From NCBI GenBank assembly GCA_025927795.1, contig JAICKT010000170.1, positions 1 through 9,226 on the forward strand: a stretch of 9,226 nt of DNA. Reading direction: 5' to 3'. The position numbers and the translations under genes were made by a program. Source of the stretch: Parafilimonas sp. (GTDB lineage Bacteria > Bacteroidota > Bacteroidia > Chitinophagales > Chitinophagaceae). The notes under the pieces were generated by a model. It did no database searches and had not been told where the DNA came from. It saw nothing but the letters and a program-made list of their open reading frames with translations. Below, one piece after another: positions 1 to 5,335 of the stretch. Positions within the stretch are counted from its first letter, which is position 1. Each line of letters opens with the position of its first letter.

Positions 1-708
1 GATTAAAAATCCTTTAAAACCTAAATCGCGCAACTGCAAAATTGTTTCAACATTATCAATGCCGCTTTCTGAAATTAATGGTTTATCAAAATGTATTTTC
101 TTGATTAATTCAGCAGAAGTTTGCACATCTGTTTTAAATGTTTCAAGATTTCGGTTGTTAATTCCAATTACATCTATTTCATCACACACATAATCTAATT
201 CTTTTTCTGAGTGAACTTCAAGCAATACTTCTAACTGCAGTTTTTTCGCTTTTTGTGCAAGTAATTTTGCTTGTTGTTTTGATAAACATGCTGCGATTAA
301 AAGAATTACATCAGCGCCAAAACTTTTTGCTTCATACAACTGGTATTCATCAATCATAAAATCTTTGCGCAACAAAGGAATTTTAGTTTGATGCCGCGCT
401 GACTTTAAATCTTCCAAATCACCACCAAAAAAAATTTTATCTGTAAGAATAGAAGCTGCAGCAGCACCGTTTGCTTCATAAGCAGGGACAACTTCAGTAA
501 CATTTATGTTCTCATGTATCCATCCTTTTGATGGTGACTTTCTTTTGAACTCAGCAATAATTCCCGCGCAATCTGAATTGTTTAATGCAGCTTTTAATGA
601 ATAAGAATTACTGCTTACATTTTTTATCAACGCATCAATGCTTATACTTACCTTTTTTTCTTCAACTTTTTTTTTCTTTTGTGCTACTATCGTTTCAAGT
701 ATGTTCAC
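1..708 (-). CDS. trpC: Indole-3-glycerol phosphate synthase, C-terminus cut by window edge
   Basis: Converts 1-(2-carboxyphenylamino)-1-deoxyribulose 5-phosphate to indole-3-glycerol phosphate, the fourth step of tryptophan synthesis; cytoplasmic TIM barrel. 236 residues are visible. The family is usually about 255-270 long, so roughly 20-30 residues are lost beyond position 1; the visible end, GFKGFLI, is the strand just before the usual GE.FM segment. Conserved active-site motifs are present: EFKRKSPSKG (E53, K55), LLRKDF (K115), LLEVH (E164), IGINNRNL (N184, R186) and ISESG (E214, S215). The start is GTG at 706-708, which shares the four bases GTGA with the trpD stop, a typical translational-coupling arrangement; no in-frame ATG precedes the conserved region. 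A lysine-rich stretch at residues 11-19 is encoded by A-runs, including nine consecutive A bases. Last visible gene of the trpEGDC operon. Identity is very secure; the GTG start is likely. Confidence 0.96.
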   Translation of the reverse strand, partial: MNILETIVAQKKKKVEEKKVSISIDALIKNVSSNSYSLKAALNNSDCAGIIAEFKRKSPSKGWIHENINVTEVVPAYEANGAAAASILTDKIFFGGDLEDLKSARHQTKIPLLRKDFMIDEYQLYEAKSFGADVILLIAACLSKQQAKLLAQKAKKLQLEVLLEVHSEKELDYVCDEIDVIGINNRNLETFKTDVQTSAELIKKIHFDKPLISESGIDNVETILQLRDLGFKGFLI

Positions 709-1697
709 TGTAAACTGATTAATTTTTGTAAACAACTATATGCGTTACCTGATTCAAGACTATCAACAGATGCCGCATAAGCTTCTTCATAATTTTTATA
801 ATTTCCTGTACACTGTAATGCCATTGCTGCATTTGCAAGCACAACAGCATTTTGCGCCCAGGTGCCTTCTCCTTTTATTATTTTTAAAAATATTGTTCCT
901 GCTTCTTCTGTGCTGCTGCCACCATAAATATTTTCCGCTTCTACAAAACGTTTACCTAATTCCAGCGGCGTTTTTATTTGTTCGCCTTCATTCGTTATAA
1001 CTTTTGTATCGTTGGTTAATGATATTTCATCGTAACCATCAAGTCCGTGAATAATGGTGAATGCTTTATCTGTTTGTTGCAAAAGATAATTATAAATTCT
1101 TGCCATCTCTAAATTATAAACACCAATTAACTGGTATTCAGGAAATGCTGGATTTACAAGCGGTCCAAGCATATTAAAGAAAGTGCGCAGTCCAAAATTT
1201 TTGCGAATAGGTGCAACTGTTTTTAGTGCGGGATGAAACAGCGGCGCATGCATGAAACAAATATTCGCTTCTTCAATTTCTTTTTTAAGTTGCTCTGAAT
1301 TATTCTTAAACTTATAACCTAATTGCTCCATCACATTTGAAGCGCCGCTGATGGATGACGCCCCATAATTTCCATGCTTTGCAACTTTTTGTCCTGTACC
1401 TGCAGCAATAAAACATGCCAGTGTTGAAATATTAAATGTATTTTTTCCATCACCGCCAGTGCCAACTATATCTAAAGTTTTATAGCCATTCAAATTAACT
1501 TTTACACAAAGCTCCAGCAATGCATCCCGAAATCCCTGCAGCTCTTCAATGGTAATACTGCGCATTAAAAACACTGTAACAAAAGCAGCAACTTCCGTTT
1601 CGTTGTACATGCTTTTCGAAATGTTCAATAATACTTCGTATGCTTCTTTTCTTGAAAGCGATTTATGCTCGAATAAATATTGTAAGATCTTTTTCAT
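705..1697 (-). CDS. trpD: Anthranilate phosphoribosyltransferase
   Basis: Transfers the phosphoribosyl group of PRPP to anthranilate, the second committed step of tryptophan synthesis; cytoplasmic, usually a homodimer. 330 residues, normal for the family. A helical N-terminal domain (about 1-70) is followed by the alpha/beta phosphoribosyltransferase domain. Motifs seen: the PRPP-binding GTGGDG loop (79-84), NISTLA (89-94), KHGN (107-110) followed by SSISG (114-118), the anthranilate-site region GLRTFFNMLGPLVNP (169-183), and HGLDGYDE (217-224), whose D223/E224 pair binds magnesium in the family. The ATG lies 4 bases after the trpG stop and the gene overlaps trpC by 4 bases, so it is translated from the same operon mRNA. 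There is no clear Shine-Dalgarno sequence in front of the start, as usual in Bacteroidota. No defects seen. Confidence 0.97.
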   Translation of the reverse strand: MKKILQYLFEHKSLSRKEAYEVLLNISKSMYNETEVAAFVTVFLMRSITIEELQGFRDALLELCVKVNLNGYKTLDIVGTGGDGKNTFNISTLACFIAAGTGQKVAKHGNYGASSISGASNVMEQLGYKFKNNSEQLKKEIEEANICFMHAPLFHPALKTVAPIRKNFGLRTFFNMLGPLVNPAFPEYQLIGVYNLEMARIYNYLLQQTDKAFTIIHGLDGYDEISLTNDTKVITNEGEQIKTPLELGKRFVEAENIYGGSSTEEAGTIFLKIIKGEGTWAQNAVVLANAAMALQCTGNYKNYEEAYAASVDSLESGNAYSCLQKLISLQ

Positions 1698-1701
1698 GAT
1701 G

Positions 1702-2286
1702 TTATTGTTTCAGCCAGTTTCTCATAATAATTTCTCCGTCTGGTGTTAACACACTTTCCGGATGAAACTGTACACCTTGCACATCGTACGTTTTATGTTG
1801 CATTGCCATGATGTAACCATTTTCATCTTCTGCAGTAACTTCTAATTCTTCAGGAAAATTTTCTTTGCTTACAATCCATGAATGATAACGACCAGCGAGA
1901 AATGGACTTTTTAAACCATTAAACAGTTTACTGTTAACTGTTAACTGTTTACCGTTAACTGTTTTCATTTCTGTTGCTACGCCATGATATACATTCGACA
2001 AATTTTCAAGCTTGCCACCAAATACTTCACCAATTGCCTGGTGACCTAAGCAAACACCCAATATTGATTTTGTTGCTGCATATTCTTTTATTAACGGCAA
2101 TAATAAACCTGCTTCAACGGGTAATCCAGGTCCCGGCGATAAAATAATCTTGTCATAATTTTTTACTTCTTCAAGCGGAATCTGGTCGTTGCGAAAAACA
2201 TCAACTTTTTCGTTCGTAATTTTTTCAACCAAATGAACAAGGTTGTATGTAAATGAATCGTAATTATCGAAAACTAAAATCTTCAT
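1702..2286 (-). CDS. trpG: Anthranilate synthase component II (glutamine amidotransferase)
   Basis: Class I glutamine amidotransferase subunit that hydrolyses glutamine and channels ammonia to TrpE; cytoplasmic. 194 residues, a stand-alone subunit not fused to TrpD or TrpE. The catalytic triad is visible: the nucleophile C79 in LGVCLGHQAIGE, with H175 and E177 in QFHPES. The oxyanion loop SPGPGLP (50-56) and the N-terminal FDNYDSFTYNL (6-16), typical of TrpG/PabA, are also present. The same sequence class serves p-aminobenzoate synthase (PabA), and one amphibolic subunit can serve both pathways; the position between trpE and trpD makes tryptophan its main role. Residues 109-122 are an insertion encoded by a 7-bp tandem repeat (listed separately). 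The ATG start is 47 bases after the trpE stop, and no terminator lies between them. Confidence 0.97.
   Translation of the reverse strand: MKILVFDNYDSFTYNLVHLVEKITNEKVDVFRNDQIPLEEVKNYDKIILSPGPGLPVEAGLLLPLIKEYAATKSILGVCLGHQAIGEVFGGKLENLSNVYHGVATEMKTVNGKQLTVNSKLFNGLKSPFLAGRYHSWIVSKENFPEELEVTAEDENGYIMAMQHKTYDVQGVQFHPESVLTPDGEIIMRNWLKQ
1921..1962 (-). repeat. Six-unit 7-bp tandem repeat inside trpG
   Basis: Read on the plus strand, six consecutive heptamers occur: AAACAGT, TTACTGT, TAACTGT, TAACTGT, TTACCGT, TAACTGT. Three units are exactly TAACTGT, and the other three differ from it by one or a few bases. Three heptamers make 21 bases, so the array keeps the reading frame and encodes two versions of one heptapeptide, TVNGKQL then TVNSKLF (TrpG residues 109-122). 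The insert falls between HGVATEM and FNGLKSPF, in a surface loop region of the amidotransferase fold. The repeat itself is seen directly; its origin is inferred. Confidence 0.85.
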
Positions 2287-2333
2287 ACGCTTAACTTCTA
2301 AATCAATTATTTTATAATAAGCTTCTATATAGT

Positions 2334-3806
2334 TTAGAGGGTTTCAGCTATTTCAATTGCTTTTTTTAATGCACCTAATTTATTGCTTACTTCCTGTAAT
2401 TCGCTTTCAGATTTTGATGCTGCAACAATGCCTGCGCCTGCCTGGTAATGCAACGTATTTTCTTTACTCAAAAATGTGCGAATCATAATTGCCTGGTTAC
2501 AACTTCCATCAAAACCCATAAAACCAATACAACCTGCATAATAACCGCGAATAGTTGGCTCATATTCATCAATCAATTGCATAGCTTTAAATTTTGGTGC
2601 GCCGCTTAATGTGCCTTGCGGAAATGTAAGCGCCAATAAATTAAATGGATTTGCATTTGAACGGATATTGCCCCAAACTTCACTTACAAGATGTATAACA
2701 TGCGAATAAAAATGTACCTGCCTGAAATAATGCACAACCACATCATCGCAACACCTGCTTAAATCATTTCTTGCCAAATCAACCAGCATTGTATGTTCAG
2801 CATTTTCTTTTGCATCTTTTAATAATTCTTCTGTAAGCACTTTATCTTTTTCATCATTGCCGGTGCGTTTAAATGTTCCGGCAATGGGATGTACAACTGC
2901 TTTTCCATTTTTAATGATGAGTTGTGATTCGGGACTTGAACCGAACAATTTATAATCGCCATAATCAAAATAAAATAAATAGGGTGAAGGATTTACGCTG
3001 CGTAATGCACGATATACATTAAACTCATCGCCAATAAATTTTTGTTTATATCGCCTGCTTAAAACAATCTGGAAAACATCGCCGCGAAAACAACTTGCTA
3101 TTCCTTTTTCAACCATTTTCTTATAATCATCATCGCTCATGTTTGCGGTTTCAGTTGATTTTATTTTGAACGGATAAGCAGGAACATTTTTACTGGTGAT
3201 AAGCGATTCAATTAAATCAAATTCGCTGTTTAAATTATGAATAATATTCTCACACAAATACATTTCGTCTTTAAAATGGTTAATAGCAATTACATATTGA
3301 TAAAGACGATAACGCATAAGAGGAATAATCCCCTCAACGTCTCCATTGGTGGGTGAGGCTTTATAAGCACCAAAATTTTTTTGATGCTTCTCTGATTGTT
3401 TTGAAGATTTTAATTGAATTGTTTCAAAGAATTGTACTGCATCGTATGTGCAGTAACCAAATAAGCCCTGTGCTATTTTTGCATTCGCATCATCTAAATC
3501 ATTCACTTCAAACTGCTGCATAAAATTCCACAACAATTCAGGCACTTTTGTGTTGCTGTCAATTTCTGTTTTTTCAGGATTATGATTTGGATACTTTAAT
3601 TCGATGACTTTAAAATTTCTTATTTCAATTCCGCCAATTGCATTAATGCCAATAAACGAATAACTATTTTCAGGCGAAGTGTTATCAGCGCTCTCAAGCA
3701 AAATTGTATCCCTGAAACGATCTCTCAAACGCAGATAAATTCCAACAGGTGTATAAACATCTGAAAGTATTTTTTTGAATTTTGTTTCTATTCTTATTTT
3801 TTTCAT
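2334..3806 (-). CDS. trpE: Anthranilate synthase component I
   Basis: Makes anthranilate from chorismate using ammonia supplied by TrpG; the first committed step of the pathway and the usual point of feedback inhibition. 490 residues, normal to slightly long. The N-terminal domain carries the tryptophan-binding LLES motif (36-39), and NPSPYLFY (272-279) matches the other half of the inhibitor site, so Trp feedback sensitivity is likely. The chorismate-binding domain has VFQIVLSRR (244-252), GSSPE (289-293), HPIAGT (306-311), the ENAEHTMLVDLARNDL segment (334-349), FPQGTLSGAPK (395-405), GYYAGCIGF (421-429) and QAGAGIV (455-461). TrpE, not PabB, is favoured by the trp operon context, the LLES motif and the Trp-rich leader. 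Residues about 135-161 form a polar, low-conservation insertion, part of which resembles a dispersed repeat (listed separately). The ATG lies 13 bases after the six-T tract of the attenuator and has no obvious Shine-Dalgarno sequence. Confidence 0.97.
   Translation of the reverse strand: MKKIRIETKFKKILSDVYTPVGIYLRLRDRFRDTILLESADNTSPENSYSFIGINAIGGIEIRNFKVIELKYPNHNPEKTEIDSNTKVPELLWNFMQQFEVNDLDDANAKIAQGLFGYCTYDAVQFFETIQLKSSKQSEKHQKNFGAYKASPTNGDVEGIIPLMRYRLYQYVIAINHFKDEMYLCENIIHNLNSEFDLIESLITSKNVPAYPFKIKSTETANMSDDDYKKMVEKGIASCFRGDVFQIVLSRRYKQKFIGDEFNVYRALRSVNPSPYLFYFDYGDYKLFGSSPESQLIIKNGKAVVHPIAGTFKRTGNDEKDKVLTEELLKDAKENAEHTMLVDLARNDLSRCCDDVVVHYFRQVHFYSHVIHLVSEVWGNIRSNANPFNLLALTFPQGTLSGAPKFKAMQLIDEYEPTIRGYYAGCIGFMGFDGSCNQAIMIRTFLSKENTLHYQAGAGIVAASKSESELQEVSNKLGALKKAIEIAETL
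3324..3362 (-). repeat. Possible degenerate palindromic repeat inserted in trpE
   Basis: This segment codes for TrpE residues 149-161 (K-A-S-P-T-N-G-D-V-E-G-I-I). On the plus strand it contains CCCCTCAACG, then CTCCATTGG, then GGGTGAGGCTTT: an imperfect palindrome with CCTCA/TGAGG outer arms and a CC-ATT-GG centre. From memory, GGGTGAGGCTTT-ended palindromes recur in Bacteroidota genomes, sometimes inside genes. Its GC content is clearly above the surrounding AT-rich coding sequence, and the encoded residues sit in a poorly conserved loop just before the conserved MRYRLYQYV strand. The sequence is seen; the repeat-family assignment is inference from recollection. Confidence 0.3.
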
Positions 3807-3819
3807 TATTGCAAAAATT

Positions 3820-3849
3820 AAAAAAGCCCCGACATACTTGTCGAGGCTT
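3820..3849 (-). terminator. trp attenuator terminator hairpin
   Basis: In the RNA sense, arm AAGCCTCGACA (3849-3839), tetraloop AGTA (3838-3835) and arm TGTCGGGGCTT (3834-3824) form an 11-bp stem with one U-G wobble. The run of six T (3825-3820) is followed, after AA, by five more T. The wobble pairs only in minus-strand RNA (the plus-strand reading gives a C-A mismatch), which fits termination in the trp direction. It sits between the leader peptide and trpE, so it would stop transcription before the structural genes when tryptophan is plentiful. Confidence 0.88.
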
Positions 3850-3887
3850 AATATTGTTACAAGGCAATGCCATTACAATCCCCGACA
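3839..3887 (-). promoter_or_regulatory. trp antiterminator, alternative to the terminator
   Basis: The segment TGTCGGGG (3887-3880), inside the end of the leader peptide frame, is an exact copy of the 3' arm of the terminator (3834-3827). It can therefore pair with CCTCGACA (3846-3839) using the same eight pairs, taking away the terminator's 5' arm. The bases between fold on themselves and extend the helix: ATTGT (3879-3875) pairs with ACAAT (3857-3853), and GGC (3871-3869) with GCC (3865-3863). The two structures are mutually exclusive. Pairing is read directly from sequence; the switching behaviour is inferred by analogy with ribosome-mediated attenuators. Confidence 0.8.
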
Positions 3888-3935
3888 GGAGTTCGTTTGC
3901 CACCACCAATTGATATTTAAAACTGATTGTATCAT
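3873..3935 (-). CDS. trpL: trp operon leader peptide with three tandem Trp codons
   Basis: A 20-residue reading frame on the trp operon strand, starting ATG at 3933-3935 and ending TAA at 3873-3875: MIQSVLNIN, then WWW, then QTNSCRGL. The three Trp codons (TGG at 3900-3908) are consecutive. Tryptophan is rare, so a run of three in a tiny frame directly before trpE, followed by a terminator hairpin, is the hallmark of a regulatory leader peptide. The last codons (TGT CGG GGA) lie in the segment that can pair with the terminator's 5' arm, so a ribosome reaching the stop would mask that segment. A ribosome stalled at the Trp codons would leave it free, because it begins 12 bases after the last TGG. 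The product is expected to act only through its translation. An alternative frame here starting at 3909 overlaps the terminator and trpE and has no family resemblance. Confidence 0.88.
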   Translation of the reverse strand: MIQSVLNINWWWQTNSCRGL

Positions 3936-3944
3936 TTTATGCTG

Positions 3945-3974
3945 CGAATGTAAAACAATTTTTATTCCATCAAA
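3945..3974 (-). promoter_or_regulatory. Candidate trp operon promoter
   Basis: In the trp direction, TTTG (3974-3971) is followed after 18 bases by TACATTCG (3952-3945). This fits the Bacteroidota sigma factor pattern of a -33 TTTG and a -7 TAnnTTTG with one mismatch in the -7 box. Transcription would then begin around 3938-3942, only a few bases before the leader ATG at 3935, giving a nearly leaderless mRNA. The AT-rich setting makes chance matches easy, so support is modest. Confidence 0.35.
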
Positions 3975-4115
3975 ATAATTTTACTGTTAATACAAATAAT
4001 GAATTTACGCCGGCTGAAATATATAAAGTAAATGTTTCAAAATGTTTTAGATAAAATGCATTAAGTTTAATCACTATAATTTTTAATTAATTTATTTATA
4101 GATTAAATACTGCTT
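3975..4115. other. AT-rich divergent intergenic region
   Basis: This is the remainder of the gap between the divergent trp operon and the membrane acyltransferase-like gene. It is very AT-rich and contains no reading frame with recognisable content, no tRNA-like fold and no strong hairpin. AATGTTT occurs twice, ten bases apart (4031-4037 and 4041-4047). TAAGTTTA at 4062-4069 resembles a plus-strand -7 box, but no convincing TTTG lies about 20 bases upstream, so the promoter of the rightward gene is not assigned. Confidence 0.5.
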
Positions 4116-5228
4116 ATGGAAGAAGCTGTTGTTTTTCGCCCGCATCTTTCTCAACGATTGCTCTCGCTTGATTTTATGCGCGGCTTTATTATGGTGTTGC
4201 TGGCGCTGGAAAGTACACGCTTGTATGAGCATTTATCTGATTCTTCGCACGGAATATTTCACAGCTTCATGCAGCAATTTTTTCATCATCCCTGGAACGG
4301 CTTGCATTTCTGGGATCTTATTCAGCCAGGCTTTATGTTTATGGCAGGCGTATCAATGGCATATTCGCTGCGCAAACAAAAACAAAATGGTTACACATGG
4401 AATCGGTCTTTTAAAAAAGTTTTAAAAAGATGCGGATGGCTGTTTTTCTGGGGCGTGCTTGATTATGCAGTGCGCAAGAATGGTTTGTCGTTTGAATTGT
4501 GGGATGTATTAACGCAATTATCTTTTACAACGCTTATAGCATTTTTAATTTATGAATGGAGCGCAACTGCTCAAATAATTTTTTGCGTTTTTCTTTTATT
4601 GCTTACAGAAGCATTATATCGGTTTATAAACATTCCAAACTTTAATCAGCCGTTTACAGACCAGCATAATTTTGGAAATTATATTGATACGATTTTAATG
4701 AATAAAATAAATAAAGATGGATGGGTTGCTATCAATTGCATTCCAACAGCAGTACATACAATAGCTGGTGTATTAACCGGAAAATTGTTTTTAAGCAACC
4801 GCAAAAATAAAATCAGGCCTTTATTATTGTGGGGTTTTATTTGTTTAGTGATTGGATACTCTTTAAACATCACACACATTACTCCAATTATAAAACGTAT
4901 TGCTACATCTTCTTTTACACTGGCATCTTTAGGTTGGTGCTTGCTGGGTTTATCTTTTTGTTCTTGGTGGATTGATATGCGCAATCATAAAAAATATCTT
5001 ACTTTTTTTATTATAGTTGGAATGAACTCTTTGTTTATTTATTTGTTTTTCGAAATTGTGGGTCATCGCTGGTTTAACGATTATATTATAGCCATCAGCG
5101 GCGGTTTAATGCAAATAATAAATATGCCTAATGTTGTCAGCGCCATTATTTCTTCTCTTTGCATTTTTGCCCTTGAATGGAGCCTTTGTTATTTCCTGTA
5201 TAAAAAGAAAATATTTTTCAGATTATAA
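4116..5228 (+). CDS. Multi-pass membrane protein, heparan-alpha-glucosaminide N-acetyltransferase-like (DUF1624/DUF5009 group)
   Basis: 370 residues with about ten hydrophobic segments (near 17-34, 65-85, 103-119, 132-147, 151-169, 206-225, 234-251, 264-283, 296-314, 343-363), so an inner-membrane protein. The N-terminal RLLSLDFMRGF (14-24) is the family's opening signature. FFHHPWNGLHFWDLIQPGF (55-73) aligns with the human HGSNAT region around its active-site histidine, with H57 the likely equivalent. TPIIKRIATSSFTLASLGW (256-274) matches the second conserved block (P.kK.lwTSSFvl...GW). In HGSNAT the acetyl group of cytosolic acetyl-CoA is passed across the membrane to a glucosamine; bacterial relatives, sometimes called NagX, are often near amino-sugar genes, but none is visible here. 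A transmembrane acyl transfer to a sugar is a reasonable inference; the substrate is unknown. The ATG at 4116 lies just ahead of the signature and has no Shine-Dalgarno sequence. It is probably its own transcription unit, divergent from trp. Confidence 0.85.
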   Translation: MEEAVVFRPHLSQRLLSLDFMRGFIMVLLALESTRLYEHLSDSSHGIFHSFMQQFFHHPWNGLHFWDLIQPGFMFMAGVSMAYSLRKQKQNGYTWNRSFKKVLKRCGWLFFWGVLDYAVRKNGLSFELWDVLTQLSFTTLIAFLIYEWSATAQIIFCVFLLLLTEALYRFINIPNFNQPFTDQHNFGNYIDTILMNKINKDGWVAINCIPTAVHTIAGVLTGKLFLSNRKNKIRPLLLWGFICLVIGYSLNITHITPIIKRIATSSFTLASLGWCLLGLSFCSWWIDMRNHKKYLTFFIIVGMNSLFIYLFFEIVGHRWFNDYIIAISGGLMQIINMPNVVSAIISSLCIFALEWSLCYFLYKKKIFFRL

Positions 5229-5310
5229 CTTATCATTTATATACATTCCGATATTTTTGAAGTTATAGGAACAGCACTTTATATAACCATAAAATTCGCA
5301 ATCTTCAATC

Positions 5311-5318
5311 TATCTTTA
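5311..5318 (+). promoter_or_regulatory. Candidate -7 promoter element for the tamB-like gene
   Basis: TATCTTTA fits the Bacteroidota -7 pattern TAnnTTTG with one mismatch and lies 17 bases before the proposed TTG start at 5336. Transcription would begin near 5323-5326. No clear TTTG is present about 20 bases upstream, so support is moderate to weak. It suggests that the tamB-like gene has its own promoter and is not simply read through from the upstream gene 107 bases away. Confidence 0.35.
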
Positions 5319-5335
5319 CCCAATAACAACTTGGT

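Noticed and set aside
2287..2333. The trpE-trpG gap as a possible internal promoter or terminator.
   Set aside because: 47 AT-rich bases with no stable hairpin and no recognisable promoter pair; most likely plain operon spacing.
3694..3909. A 71-codon minus-strand frame overlapping the trp leader and the start of trpE.
   Set aside because: It runs through the terminator hairpin and then out of frame inside trpE; its residues show no domain or membrane pattern. The leader peptide and trpE explain the region better.
3775..3978. A 67-codon plus-strand frame antisense to the trp leader.
   Set aside because: It covers the reverse complement of the attenuator and trpE start, has no recognisable content, and the hairpin pairing (U-G wobble) favours the minus strand.
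4062..4069. TAAGTTTA as a -7 box for the membrane acetyltransferase-like gene.
   Set aside because: One mismatch to a loose consensus in very AT-rich sequence, with no TTTG at the right distance upstream.
5224..5267. Inverted repeat TATAACTT...AAGTTATA at the end of the acetyltransferase-like gene, as a possible terminator.
   Set aside because: The arms are only 8 bp and nearly all A/T, the loop is 28 bases, and no T run follows. Likely chance in AT-rich DNA.
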